In this document: piece after piece, positions 46,701 through 59,161 of the stretch
How the letters are laid out: every line of letters begins with the position of its first letter
Numbering within the stretch: position 1 is the first letter of the stretch
Source: Lunularia cruciata
Lineage: Eukaryota; Streptophyta; Marchantiopsida; Lunulariales; Lunulariaceae
Direction of reading: 5' to 3'
NCBI GenBank assembly: GCA_948567375.1
Contig: OX419758.1
Location: 39,065,001-39,129,000 of the forward strand
DNA length: 64,000 nucleotides
The notes under the pieces: model-generated
What the model was told of the DNA's origin: nothing
What the model saw: only the letters and a program-made list of their open reading frames with translations
Database searches by the model: none
Program-made: the position numbers and the translations under genes

Positions 46701-47132
46701 AGAAGGTTAGACGGGAGAATACATATCTTTAATTCGTGTGTTCTCTAGCATATAGCATTTGAGTGAATAGTAAATTCTCATCGTCTTTCGAATTTGGTTC
46801 CAATGGTATCTAGATTGAAAAGTGGGGAGAGTTGAGTAGCAAGTAACGAGGACTTCTAGTTTTTTTTTGAGTTTAGAGTGATTATTATACATTGAAAAGT
46901 ATAGATCCAGAATTTTAATTTTTAATTTTTTGGTTTTTATAATTGAGTTCTATGTAAATTTAGTTTAAAAATTTTGTTGATGAAAATTGAAAATTATAAG
47001 AATTTATGATTTTTAGAGTTTCGAAAAATTATTTTCTTATGTGAGTTTGGATGTGAAGAATTATGATTTTGTAGATACGGAGAGATATGGAGAAAAACAT
47101 CATGTGTTACTATCATTATTCTTGTGTTAGAC
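43701..47132. other. AT-rich intergenic DNA
   Basis: No gene or clear transposon is seen. Base composition returns to AT-rich from about 43700-44100. A 68 bp tandem duplication sits at 46321-46454. The 46860-47100 stretch is very AT-rich and directly precedes the non-LTR element. Confidence 0.4.
46321..46454 (+). repeat. Tandem duplication, 68 bp period
   Basis: ACGCAAGACAATAGAATAGT (46321) and ACGCGAGACACAGGGACAGT (46389) start two units. Both contain TTTGCTGC, a CACGT-T-CAA core and GTGAAGTGGAAA. Confidence 0.85.
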
Positions 47133-47653
47133 ATGGCTACACCTTCCCACGTGAGGTCGCCTAAAGTGACTCCGAATACACCATGCCCGGTGTGTCACTA
47201 ACGCTTTACCTCGCAAAGGGTAAAGATCCATGTGGGAAGGATGTACAAAGACTATGATTGGACCACTTGGGATGCCCATGTGAGACGAGTGACCACATCG
47301 ACAGCAATGACACTCGGCATTACGCCCGCTTCTCTATCCCTTCATTGATCATTCCAAGGATATCGATCAAGTTGTGGGAGTGGTTAACTTCTCATGCGGG
47401 TTGCATTTTGGGGTTATTTGAGACTAGTTTCCCATGTCCACGTCTGTTCTATAGGCTACCCCGCACACTCTATGATGAGGCTAGACATGCTTTTTACCTA
47501 CCACTTTATCGTTTGGCACGTGATCCCTTGGACGAGTTAGCATGGTTCTTGTTCCTCTTACTCCCTCGATGGTGTTTTTGTTATGCTAGAGGGAGATGTG
47601 CACGGCATAGAGAGGTGGCTGCTAGATTTTGTTGATTTTGAGCGCGGGATTGG

Positions 47654-48934
47654 TTGGCCCTTCAAGAGGAGTCCATTAGAGCTACACGATTTAGGAGACA
47701 AGCATCGCCACAGGACACCACAAAGTCCACTCGATTACGACGATGTAGGACATTGGGTCAGACGGGAGAGTTTAGTAGAGCAATACGAGTGCTACACTTT
47801 TTGTCTATGGCGAGTCCTACTGATCAGACTATCTCTTCCCTATGCTCACTACATCCTATAGCAGTAGAGGGACTACCACTAGAGGTCTTAGATTATCAGC
47901 CTGAGCAACCTTTATGTCTTGATAGGTCATTGTTTGCACAAGCATTGTGCACTGCTCCTCGCCTTTCCTCAAGAGGCTTGTTAGGGATGGTTTATGAGTA
48001 CCTTAAAGATTACTTTCAGGCAGATGATCCTTCTATTGGTTTTACCGAGTTGTTTCAGGTGGTTGTAGTAGTAGCAAGAGGAGACATTCCTATGTTTGTT
48101 AGTCGGGTGTTAGGTGCTAGTTGACTTCTCGCGATGGAGAAGGACACGGGGAGCATTAGATCAATTGCTATTGGAGAGATATTTTTTTGTTTCATCAATT
48201 GTACCATTGTCTTTCAGCATTGTTCTCACTTTTGACAGCACTTCAGTCCACATCAGCTTGGAGTAGCTACACCTGGAGGATGTGAGACTATATCTCTAGG
48301 CATTAGAGCACTCCTAGAGATCCATCTGGAGTGGGTCGTCCTATAGGTAGATGTTGAGAATGCTTTTAATAGCATCTCATGGGCATCCATCTTTAGAGAG
48401 CTTAGGGAGGTTGGTGGATCCTTGGCAAGTCTCATTCCTTTTGAGCAGTATTTTTATGGCTCTCTTGCTTCCCTTTACTACCAACACGGTGGTTCATAGG
48501 AGGGAGTCATTGTCTTGGAGTCAATTGTTGGTACACGTCAAGGAGATCCTTTGGGGAGACCCTTATTTTCCATGGCTCACTTCAGAGCTCTCCTATCTAC
48601 TACTTTGGCCATGCCAAGTTGTATATTTCCCTCTTTGGCAGATGATACACATATTGTAGGCCATGTAGATCAGATTAGGTAGGCCTTTGACGACTTGACT
48701 ACCAAGCTACATCTAGTAGGCTTGAGAGTCAAGGTGTCAAAGTGTAAGGCATGGTCCCCTTTAGGTATCCCTCTCTACCTTGAGCTTTTAGAGGGGTGTA
48801 TCATATTCACATATGGACTTCATGTTCTTAGAGTGCCAATAGGATCAAAGGATTTTGTCATACGCTTCTTAGACGTTGCTCTTGCAGAGGATGTTCTCCA
48901 TGTAGATGACCTTCCATTACTAGGAGATCTGTAG
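47654..48934 (+). pseudogene. Non-LTR reverse transcriptase domain (decayed)
   Basis: The frame open at 47654-48124 (GLPLEVLDYQPEQPLCLDRS, RGDIPMFVSRVLGAS) continues in the same frame, through stops, into FSPHQLGVATPGGCETISLG, VDVENAFNSISWASIFRELR, VGTRQGDPLGRPLFSMAHFR and IFPSLADDTHIVGHVDQI, then GLRVKVSKCKAWSPLGIP. The three Asp residues expected for catalysis are visible. Stops fall after VLGAS (48122), before VDVEN (TAG), inside HGGS-EG, and after HVDQIR. The family is widespread in eukaryote genomes; the closest named clade cannot be fixed here. Confidence 0.8.
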
Positions 48935-49609
48935 GTAGCATTTGGTATTCTTTCCTCTATTATTGCTCATTGACCATCCTACCTCATCCGTACAATTCCT
49001 CCTCACCATCCTTCCTATCATGTTTGAGAGCTTTTGATGGGAGTCTTTGGTGATATTATTGGACCAAGGACATTTGAGTGTGTGATAGGGGATTTGGCAT
49101 GCTGACAAACGGCTCTACCAATCTCATATGGAGAGGTTGACTTGCTATCTATGGAGGAGATGGCACCTATAGCATTTTTGGGTAGTTAGGCTCTCTCGGC
49201 ATCCCTACTTTCCTCTTGTTTTGTGGTTGTTGATAGGCCAATTTTGGAGACTTATGTGATAGAGGTGAAGGGAGGATCCTTTTCTTTCCATATGTTATTG
49301 CGGCAGACAAGAGATAGTCTATCTCCTCGGGCACGAGAAGATTTTCCACCTTTCGCTTCACTATCATCAGATTGGACTAGAGGTTTATAGTCTTCCTTGA
49401 TGGAGCGACAGTGTCAGCATATGCTACATTCTCTCTTAGTCAACCTGTCCATTCCTCAGGCTACTAGAGCACATCTTTGCTCTTGATTCAACAAGGGTGC
49501 ATGCTCTTGCATCCTAGCTCGACCATGCATTAGGGCATTCCGACTTGCACCAGCTACTTTCTCTACAGCAATGAGGTTTTGCCTAGGTTTGGTCTACCCA
49601 TCTGCATCT

Positions 49610-50230
49610 TCATTACACACTTGTGAGTGTGGTTTCATGACACGGTGTCCTTTTTGAGGACAAAGGATAGCTACCCATGATGCTATTAAGGACATAGTGT
49701 TTGTTATGGCACAAGAGAGTGGATACTTGGCTTGGAGGGAGAGTTTGTATGCTTTGTAGACAACACATGTCAGGGCAGGCCTATATTTGGTCCAAGATGA
49801 TCAGGTGATAGTAGCGGATGTCGTGGTTACGGACCCTACGTTGGATACAGTTTTGGAGGGAGTGATTACCCATCCCCCTGGATGGGCAGCAAGTGTAGCA
49901 GCAGGTTGCAAGGTCTCCAAGTATAGGGGCATGCAACAAGGTCACCTCTTTGTTCCTCTAGCCTTGGAGTTATACGGAGAGATGGACACAATGTTTGACA
50001 CATTTGTCAGGGTGCACGAGAGCATATCATGTTAGGTGCCAGGGGTACCACTCTCACTCTCATACTTTGTAGCATATTTTAGACAGCGTATGTCCATTGC
50101 TCTACATAGGGCAGTGGCTGGTGCAATCCATAGGAGAGCAATCACATTAGGTGATATTTCTTTGGATGCTCCAGTAATGTGTAGACCGTACAACTTGCAT
50201 AGCTCGGATGTCTTAGGTGCAGTAGGGTAG
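49610..50230 (+). pseudogene. Cys-rich motif and restriction-like endonuclease-type C-terminus of the non-LTR element
   Basis: Frames read CECGFMTRCPF, RIATHDAIKDIVFVMAQESG, then QDDQVIVADVVVTDPT, CKVSKYRGMQQGHLFVPLAL and ELYGEMDTMFDTFV. The spacing (Asp in a beta strand, then Lys and Lys-Tyr about 30 residues later) resembles PD-(D/E)XK endonucleases of R2-type elements, which follow a Cys/His motif. One stop (at about 49759) and a frame break (about 50035) are present. The second copy at 19800-20340 keeps the same core, so the domain was conserved before decay. Confidence 0.6.
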
Positions 50231-50318
50231 ATTTCTCATATAGACTCTATTGGGGCTTAGTCCCATTTTACCTTTTTTGTCTCTCCCTTGTTTGGCTTGA
50301 TGGGATCTTCCCATCCTT

Positions 50319-51756
50319 TGGGTCAAACTGGATACCAACAACCAAATATCCTCCTCAATAATGAAATGAATAACTAGTGCTCTATGGCCACACTAGAAGC
50401 CATTTGCTTATTCATGCATATAACAGTAATGAGCTTCGCAACCGTGACAAAAAAGATAATTTCTGAGCTTGCAGAGCTGCAGAACATCAACCTTTGGACA
50501 ATGGGGTGGTTGCTTAGAACGCTTAACAACTCATCTTAACTTGATTACTGGCAACTTAATTAACTTAAGTGCTTAAGCCTCGACACAAACATAACTTCGG
50601 AAGTGTCATTTTGAAGTTATGCTTGTACAATTCAATATGGAAACTCAAAATAGCGTTTGGGTTACACATTTGAAAATATTAATTTCGAAATTGAAATTGG
50701 GTCTTCGATTGACTCACATTAGCAGAAGTGTTGACAAGCAAAATGTTTATACAACTTGGACGGTATTACAAGTTGTAAGATCGGCGAACTTTGTTCTCTA
50801 CCACGTACGCCAAAGACAATAACTGCGTAACCTCCTTGAAGAAAGTGAGAAGAGAGCAATGGTAGTGGGAAGGAAACTATGATTGTCTTTAGCGCATGAA
50901 TAATGCACATCGGCATCGAGTTATGAAGTTAAGCACATAGTGGCACATAATTCAAGATGTCGGGGAATTGGCAATCGTGTATGGTCAAGTAGACGTCACG
51001 ACTAGACATAAAGGTGGGTTCGGTAAATTTGAACTGGACATGCATTTGAAAGATACCATCCCCAAGCACGCGGATTATAAATACGCACGTTTGCAGCTTC
51101 TCTCTGAAGCAAGAGGAATCCTCCGAACGCAACACATCTTGGATAACAAGATCCCATCAAGCATAAAAAGGATAAATATACGAGGTAAAATGGGCTAAGT
51201 GTCTAGAGGTTCACAATGAGAAATCTGTCCAACTACACTTCGAATGTTTACATAGAAAGTAAGATAACAAGTCTACTTACCACTAGAGCATCTAAAGAGG
51301 CATTCTTTACTGTCATTCTCTTATAGATTTCACTAGCCAACCCTCTATCTAGAGCATCACACTCATAGGCTTAAAATAAACTATACAATATGGGAGGGAA
51401 AGTGATACTACTTATTATTTATTGTCTAGGTAAACTCTTGGGCAATCCGTGACAAATATGTCAAATGTAATATTTATAACTCCACATGCTCAAAGGTTAG
51501 AGGAACAAAGACAAAGATTGAAAAGAAATAGTCCAATCAAAAGTTAAGAGTTGAATAATCTTGTGCTTGAGGAGATAAACCTCATATACTGTAAAAGTAC
51601 TTAAAAAAGTACATCTCTTCCAAATCTATCACACATGTGTCTTCAAGATTAAACTATCAATAACCACTAACAATGCTAAGAATGCTTAGCTATAAAAAAA
51701 TGCTATAAATGTCATCTCTACCATAGAGGTTTAACATTCTTGTAAGAATATGGAGT
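50319..51756. other. AT-rich intergenic DNA
   Basis: Between the non-LTR tail and an LTR fragment there is no recognisable gene. Short open stretches at 50619-50822 and 50968-51198 (plus) lack known motifs. Confidence 0.4.
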
Positions 51757-52150
51757 GAACATATGAACTAATAGAAGCTAATCAATTTGTAAAATAAAAT
51801 GAATATAATTAAAAGGATGTAGAACTAGCATACCTTTAGGAATTCTAATAATGTTCTAGAAATATCAAGAAAAAAAGGGTAAAATATTCTAAGAGCAACT
51901 AGAAAGCTTCTAACAATTGAATAACATGTACACCAAGTTAATGGCTAGCTTAACTTGTATAGCAAGTAAATAGATAGCTTAGCTTACACTCCAAGAAAAC
52001 TACTTCTAGAACAAAGCTTCTCAGGGGTCTTGTATTGCTTCCTTATAAATACCAAAGCCCAAGCTCATGCTAAGCATTCAGAGTTCCTTCATTTGAGAGT
52101 TCCAATTTAATCTTCAATTCTCCCATTACTCTCTTCTGTCTTTTACAATT
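51757..52150 (+). repeat. LTR fragment of a second gypsy family (family C)
   Basis: It contains ACTAATAGAAGCTAA near its start and the hallmark TATAAATACCAAAGCCCAAG followed by CTCATGCTA (about 52045-52073). That hallmark recurs at 60503-60531 and in reverse complement near 55548 and 61543. The hallmark contains a TATAAATA promoter box. Confidence 0.7.
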
Positions 52151-55100
52151 CCATACAAAATTGGTAGAGATGTTTGTAAATGCACCAAGTTCCTTCTCAC
52201 ACACTCAAAAGTAATAGGTCTAATAGTATCAACAAATATTCACCATGTGTCTTATTAAAGTTTCTCACATATGTATCAAGGTCAAAGGAGTAAGTATATA
52301 AAGTAGGTAAGTCAATCAACAAGTAACAATAGAGGAAAGTATATCAAATACATATCTCCTTAGAGGAAGGGATAGGATATCCTTTGCAAATGCAATTTTT
52401 TAAAGTAGAGATGAGGAAGAATACCTAAAGTGGATCATGTTCCACATGTTGACATCTTGATTTAAGCCTACAAGATGAAGCTTTGTAGTTAAGTGATCAA
52501 AGGTCTAACTAATCTGGTCTATAGTGCCTAAAATATTTATTTTTTCTACCAAGGAGTGAAAGACATATCCTAGCATGGCTAGAGTACTTAATACACAAGA
52601 TGAAAATGAGCTATAGCAAATAAAAGTACTCCTAAAGGATTTTCTTGTTGTGTACCCATAGTTTATTGAAAAGAATGACACTTTCTTTTGAAAAACCTTA
52701 CTAGTAGTAAAGAGAAGAAATAGATTCATAGAAGGACCATACAAATGGAATAAGACTTGCTAAGGATCCACCAACCTCCCTTATCTCTTTTAAGATATAT
52801 GTACATGAGAAGCTATTAGAAATTTTCTCAACATCTACTTGCATGACAACCAATTTTGGATGGATATATGAGAGTGCTCTAATGCCAAGAGATATTTCAC
52901 TGAAAATTCTTGGTGTTAAAATCTAAATTGATATGAACTAAGTTGTTGTTGGAAATGAGAACACTTCCATGGCCTTATAATGTTGTACAATAATGATATC
53001 ATGTCGTACAACAATAATATGACTAACAAGGTATAAAAAGACTTTCTTAATAGCAATTGCACTAATGTATTATATGTTCTTCTCTATTTTGAGAAGTCAA
53101 ATATCACCTAATATTTGAAATATTTATGTAGAAGTCTCACTCTTATTATTTTTGCAATCACTTAAACAATCTATAAGTTGCTAAAGAGAGCATTTACTTG
53201 GAAGCAATCTCTAATATGCTTCTAAACCATTCCTACAAATCTCTCTAAAGAGAGGTATGGGATTGCGAACTACGTATGGGCAAAACAAATTCTATGAAGA
53301 CATAATAACTCCTCAAGTTTATTCTCTAAGACCAATAATAATACTCACTCTCTTCATGAAAGTTGTAAGCATAAGAAGTAAACGGTCTTATCAAGAACTA
53401 GTCATGGACAAAGGATGTAGGATTTGTTGTTCTATTATACTCTCTAGCTTGATCCAAACTCCTACAACATCATAATCAAGTGGAACTATAATTTACTATG
53501 ACTAAAACTAATCAAAACATGTAGCCCAAACAGGCTTCTTATAAACTAGTCTAATCTCTAACCCATAATGTAAGGAATCTAATACCTTTTTTTGCCCCAC
53601 ACATTCTTCCCTAATATAACAAAGGTATTATCATAAGATTAAAATAATTAGTAACCATGCTAACTCATCTAAGGGATCATATGCCAACCAATTGAATGAT
53701 AAGAAAAACTTCTATTTAGCCTTATCATGGAGTATACAAGAAAGCTTACAAAATAAGCGTGGAAATATGAAACTAGTCTAAATAGACCTAGAACTTAGCT
53801 CTCTAAGGATGCTGGCCACTCTCATGACTCAACCAATTGGTATACTCCAAAAAAAAGAAAAAAAGAAAAATGTAGGATGTGTAATTTCAAATATCAACAA
53901 TGTCAATATGTAAGAGATGCTAACCACTCTCTTGAACTCAATATATTGGTATACTCTAAACTGGCAAACAAAAGGATCATATGTAGCATGTGTAATCTCA
54001 ATTATCTACAATGTAAATATGGTTTCTTATCTCAAATGTGCATCTCAAGTGGTCAAATCACAATCCTTGTGCATCTTTCTTTCTCATAGGGCTCCTTACT
54101 CCTTTCAAGGTAAAGGGTCTATAACACACTTGGGATAGTCTTGTACCTCTCTAAGCAACTCAACTTGAAAAAGTAAAGAAACAACAAGCATATTAATATA
54201 AATGATATAAGATGCTCTATTTTCTATCTCCTCATACTTGTAAAATGACTATCTAGTCACTTCACTCCTCACATGAGTAAATGTTAACTCTCAAAACACT
54301 CAAAGCCAAAAATATTTTTAACTTTAATGTCACATCTCTATATTACTCAAAATAAGTTTAAATAGAAGTACGGTATATAACCAAGAGATTAAAACATAAA
54401 ATTCCATCACTTTTCATACTAAAGAAATCACTCAAAATCTTATAAATCTAAGTTTACCCATATCTTCCTAAAGAAATTTTTGTACCTTACAATTTGAGTA
54501 CAAATTGAACCAAAATTGAACAAGAATCAAATTTTCTATTTACTTGAAGCTATAACTTGATGCATGCTTGGAAATTAAGAAGTTCCTCTCAAATTTTTCT
54601 TCTCTCTTTACTCTCTATAGCCCCTTCTCCAAAGTGAGAAAATTTCTTCTATGAAGAAGAATCTACACATCTTATCCAATGTGTAGATATGATCAAGTAA
54701 CACATTTCTTCCAATTAGAGAAAAATTTATGATATTATTATTCCTATCCATGCAATAGAGGTTTGGTTCTTTTTTTAGTTAGTTGAACAACATTCAAAGC
54801 TAAAATGGAGTTACCCTAATTTTTGTGCAAGTTAAAAGTAGATTAAATTCACTATTAACTAAATTATAAACCTCCATATTGAAAATTATATAACATCAAT
54901 ATTCTAAATCAAATAGCCTCTAATTTCTCAAGATATTGCAGTCCTTTTGGTTTCATATTTAGAGTTTCTTGTCTATTTTTACCATCAAAATTAATTTGAT
55001 TTAACTTTAGTGTAAACTTGAAACACTTACCTTCCATAGAAGGTACTACATGGTTATGAGATAAATGCCTCATAACCCTATAGCAATATTCATAACACCT

Positions 55101-55535
55101 TACTTAATCTTCTTCAAAGGTTCTTTTGGAGTAATTTTTTATACCCAAGCCCATACAAATATGTTACACTCATATTTGTTGGAATATCATGTCACAAGTA
55201 GAAAGTTAATATTTAATCAATCTGAAAATAAATTTGTTTGTTTTTCTTCTCACTTGTTTCATTTCTTGTTCTTCTTTGAATGAAGCTCTTTTTGCAAAGG
55301 AATAAATTCCAAATTTTAGAATTCTAATTTTCAATCCTACTCATTGTATTTTTCTTCTCACTTATTTGATCTCTTTTTGTTATTTTGAAAAAATGAAATC
55401 TTTCTAAAACCTTGAGAGAAGAATCTTCAAGTTGTCCTCAACTTACCATAGCTTATTTTCTTGCTTTGAGAGTGGTAGTGTTACCTTGTCAACTTGTGTA
55501 AAAGACCAAAATGAGAGCATGGAGGATCATAGTGG
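52151..55535. other. AT-rich region without recognisable genes
   Basis: Repetitive-looking AT-rich DNA with short open stretches only. Bases 53870-54020 contain an imperfect duplication: TGTAATTTCAAATATCAACA and TGTAATCTCAATTATCTACA, each followed by ATGT-AATATG. I see no protein motif in either strand. Confidence 0.4.
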
Positions 55536-56930
55536 AAACTCCAAATGCCTAGCATGAGCTTGGGCTTTGGTGTTTATAGGTAACCTTGGTATAAGGCTCC
55601 AAAGAAGCTTCCAAGGAAAGTTCCTTCTAGAAGCTATCTTTCTTGGATTGCAAGCTAAGTTTGATGTTTACTTTGTATGCAAACTAAACTAATGGTCAAC
55701 TTGGCATACAAGCTACTTAATCTACTTGGAAAGTTTCTAGAAGCTTCTCACCAAGAAGCTTCTTGGATAATTCTACATAATCATTGGAATTTCCTAGATA
55801 TATGCTAGTTTTACCTCCTTTTAGCTACATTTAGTTTCTACTAACTCTAGATTATTACATATTTTCCAACTACTAGTTGGTGATGTCTTTGTACCATAGA
55901 ATCTTCAAACTTACATATAGTTGCTTGCACATTTTGGAAATGAGAAATAGGCTCCCATGTGACATCATGAAGAGGATACACTTCCCAAATGATTTTCAAT
56001 TTGTCATTGGTGATCACATTGGATGTCAAGACATGCAAGTATACTATCAAATTTGTCTTCTTCATGACCATTAATAGCAATCAAAGGACAAAGAAGTTGT
56101 GTATGAGTAGGAAAGGAAGATTGGTTAGAAAAAAAAGGTTTTCAATTTGAGACATTGAAGACAAGATGGATCTAACTATGACTAGGAAATGCAAGTTTTT
56201 AAGCAAAAGGAGAAATGATCTGGATAATATCAAAGTGACTTATACAATTTGGAGCAATTTTACAAACTTAGATATCAAGAAAGAGAGGAAGTTTACTAGA
56301 AAAAATCATAGCCAATCTAAAAAGTGAGATCATGATGATGGCTATCAACATATTGCTTTTGATAATTTTGAGCAACAAGAATATGAGACTTTGCTTGGTC
56401 TTGGATTATTCACAATGAGTACCATGTGATTTATTTGCTGAGCTTATAAAAAACACCATAATTGCTATGTAGCCTTGATCTATCATTTGCAAGGATGTGA
56501 TGAGACCTAGACTTACATGTTCTTATCAAGTAGATGGAACTTGGAGTGGAGGAGTATTCCATCCATTTTTGGTTGTTGGTCTTATTGCATTGGCAACTCT
56601 CACAAGATTGGACAAACTCTTGAACCTCTTGTGCTATGTTTGGCCACCACCATTGATGTTATAGGGTACTCAAGTACTTGTATACACCCGTGTGAATAGC
56701 AATTGGTAAGTCATGCATATCTTGAAGCCACCTAGTTGTAGATCTACCATAGTTTGAACCTAGATTTGGTTCTTGCAAATTAATGGCCTTGAATGAAAAC
56801 GTTTTTTCCTCCTTGTCATGTACTATAAGATGATTTTGCACAAAATTAAAGAAGAGGTCATATTGTGAATTATTCTAAAACTCTATTTGGACCTTTGAGT
56901 CACTCACACCATGATAATGGTTGTTGCTAT
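55536..56930 (-). mobile_element. Gypsy family C fragment: RNase H end, integrase, chromodomain, 3' LTR (minus)
   Basis: Reading leftward on the minus strand: a Val/Asp RNase H edge near 56830, the integrase zinc-binding region (DLPIAIHTGVYKYLSTL, WWWPNIAQEVQEFVQSC) at about 56580-56730, decayed integrase, then a chromodomain end VYPLHDVTWEPISHFQN at about 55900-55960. An LTR fragment 55856-55536 follows, whose minus strand starts TGTAATAATCTAGAG. Stops are frequent. At its right edge, 56921-57000, it resembles the fragment at 16866. Confidence 0.75.
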
Positions 56931-57005
56931 TAGAAAGTCAAGAAAATCTTCAATATCAAATTGTTGGGATAATACATCAAGAATGATATGAAAATTTTGT
57001 ATTTA

Positions 57006-57404
57006 TAGTCCAAGGATAGCCCATGTGAAGGAATCCTTAACTTAGTGGTTGGGTCAAGATAAGATCACATGCTAGTGGAATATGCCCATGTGAATGGATA
57101 TTCCTTTCTATATTTTGACTTTACTTGACTTTTAGCCTAGTAACTTGAGTTACTCCAATAATTAGTAACTTTGGTGCGTAAATATTTCACAAGTATATAA
57201 ACAAGAAGTGAGGAGGTACTCATCATCCTTTGATTTGCAACTATCTCTCTCTCATTGAGTTCTCTAGTGAGCAATGTCTTGAGTCTTGGAGTGTTAGCCT
57301 TGGAGGAGTATGATGGAGTTGGGGTTCCTTGCCATCTTAGTCCATGGTGCGCTACCATAATAGCCATCAAAGGTTCATCTTGAGTGAGAGACAGGCCGAC
57401 TCAT
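57006..57404 (+). repeat. Truncated LTR in inverted orientation
   Basis: From TAGTCCAAGGATAGCCCATG to GAGAGACAGGCCG the plus strand follows the minus strand of the LTR at 4640-5331. About the first 300 bases of the LTR are missing. A TATATAAACAAG box lies at 57196-57207. Confidence 0.8.
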
Positions 57405-57984
57405 AGGCATCTACCACCCCCATTGATACTTGAGCTTTTGCTTTCTTTTTCCTCTTGCTCCTTGTAGAACTCAAACCACCTCTAAGCTCCTTTCTCAAGT
57501 TAGAGTTAAAAGCAATAAATTGGTCCACTATGATGTTAGCCTTGTGACTACCAACATCCTCCAACATATTGTAGTTCCATTGTTGCTTTGAGATCAAGAA
57601 GTCCTCCATCCCCAACTTCTTTCTTGGAGTCTTTGTTGTTGACGGTGTTGAGGTGCAAGTGCTCCTAGTAGACATAGGAGTATGCTTGCTAGGAGTAAAT
57701 CCTTGAGAAGAGTGTACATCCTTTGCAAAATGAGCTCTTTTTTTTTCTTGTTCCAAAAGCTCCAAATTAAGACCTTTAGAGTTTGAGCACTCCCCCTTCT
57801 CATACTTGCTCTCAACCACATCTATGGATGTTATCCTCTTACCTTTGTTTGGATTATGAGCCTCTTTGGTTTCACCAGCTCCCTCTATTAGCTCTCTCAT
57901 AACCCTTTCCTTTATGGTAAGTGGAATTTGGACAATTCTTTTGGATGTGAACTCTTCGTCCACAATCAAAGCAATTTCTTTCAT
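57367..57984 (-). pseudogene. Gag-protease linker of the rearranged Athila/Tat-like element
   Basis: An open minus-strand frame of 205 codons. It contains VESKYEKGECSNSKGLNLEL, a Ser/Thr/Pro-rich stretch, KKLGMEDFLISKQQWNYNML, and KELRGGLSSTRSKRKKKAKA, a basic run. It aligns with 4661-4200 almost residue for residue and extends it upstream. Its last 14 or so residues are read from the inverted LTR, so the true domain is cut just before the protease core. Confidence 0.8.
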
Positions 57985-59161
57985 TGAAATTGTTATTGGT
58001 TGGTTAGTCTTCTCTATATGGATAGTTTCCAGAACTCTTAGGCTCTCTTTCCATATTCTGATCCACCTCTCTCTTCTCTTATAGTTGCACTATATTGATC
58101 TTGAGATCTGCCAGTTGTTTTGTGATAGTTTGAATTGGATCTTTTGGTTGAGGTGCAAGAACTAGAGCAACTATTACTTGTGGTGCAACTTTGCCACCAA
58201 ATTATCAGAAGGTCCACCATACTTGTAGCCTTGAGGAGAATGCAAAACCTCTTTCACCACCAAATCCCTCTCATCCCCTTCCAAACTCTCCATAAAACTT
58301 GCAATGTTGATAGCTTCAACCTTAAAAGAAAGGTTTCTCATATATGACCTTGCTTCTTATTTTTTGTCTCAACAGCCTCCCTCCCCCACCACAAAATTCC
58401 TGGTGAGCATGGCTCATATGCCAACATAATAGTCTTTACATCATCTCCGCCTTTCCTCAACATTATGCAAAATTTGGACTCTAACTTCTCCGCTCTTTCT
58501 ATATAAACTCTCACTTTCTCTCATCTCCTTGTTTGAGGAAGATAACCTCACTTATCAATGTTTAATAAAAATCATCTGGAAGAAAGTTCTCAATGAGTGT
58601 TGAAGTCAAACTCTCCCAAGACTCTTCTTGCCCATCTCTCCTCTCTCTCTTTTGGTGTTCTTACTTATACCATGTAAGGGCTACATCTTTAAGGAAATCT
58701 GGTAATAATGAAACCCACACATTCTTCTTTGTCTCATTTTTTCCTATGCAAGCTCTTTGAATTCTCTCACAAAAGCCTCCATATCTTCTCCATCCTTGCC
58801 AAAGAAAGAAATTTTCCCATCTTTACCCCCTCACTAGCTTTCTTTTCTCTCAATCTTTTCTTTTTTTCTTTTTTCTTCTTTCACTTTATAACTAATAGGG
58901 TGTATACATGCCTAACACCATTTGATAGTAATCCACCCTAGGGAACACAAAAGGTTCAAGTTGCTCCAAGATTTCTATAGCAACATCTAATCCTAGAGTG
59001 CATATTAATCCAACCCTCATGGATAGTTTATCCATAAGTTGAAAGATTATCTCCATCACTAATCTTGAGAACTAGTTGATGAAGATGGTAGTATTTGTGG
59101 TTGTACTAAGACTCTCTCCAAGATCCTTCATCAAAGTCTCCAAAATATAGTCTCCATAATA
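57985..59161 (-). pseudogene. Decayed gag region of the rearranged Athila/Tat-like element
   Basis: Position and orientation argue that this minus-strand stretch is gag. I see only scattered protein-like pieces and many stops. The CT-rich plus strand at 58840-58880 (TTTTTTTCTTTTTTCTTC) encodes a Lys/Glu-rich run on the minus strand. Confidence 0.45.

Larger units (their letters stand above)
47133..50318 (+). mobile_element. Degenerate non-LTR retrotransposon with zinc finger, reverse transcriptase and probable restriction-like endonuclease
   Basis: A plus-strand element of about 3.2 kb. From 5' to 3' it shows a Met start at 47133 with a C2H2-like finger (PCPVCH, then VKIHVGRM), a linker, a reverse transcriptase and a C-terminal domain. 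The RT shows VDVENAFNSIS (motif A), GTRQGDPLG (motif B) and SLADDTHIV (motif C with ADD). The C-terminal domain has a Cys-rich part (CECGFMTRCPF) followed by VADVVVTDPT and GCKVSKYRGM. A single N-terminal finger, a central RT and a C-terminal Cys motif plus D...K endonuclease is the plan of R2-like elements, not of APE-type LINEs. Stops and frameshifts occur throughout, so it is inactive. Related 3' ends are at 19796 and 61922. Confidence 0.7.
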
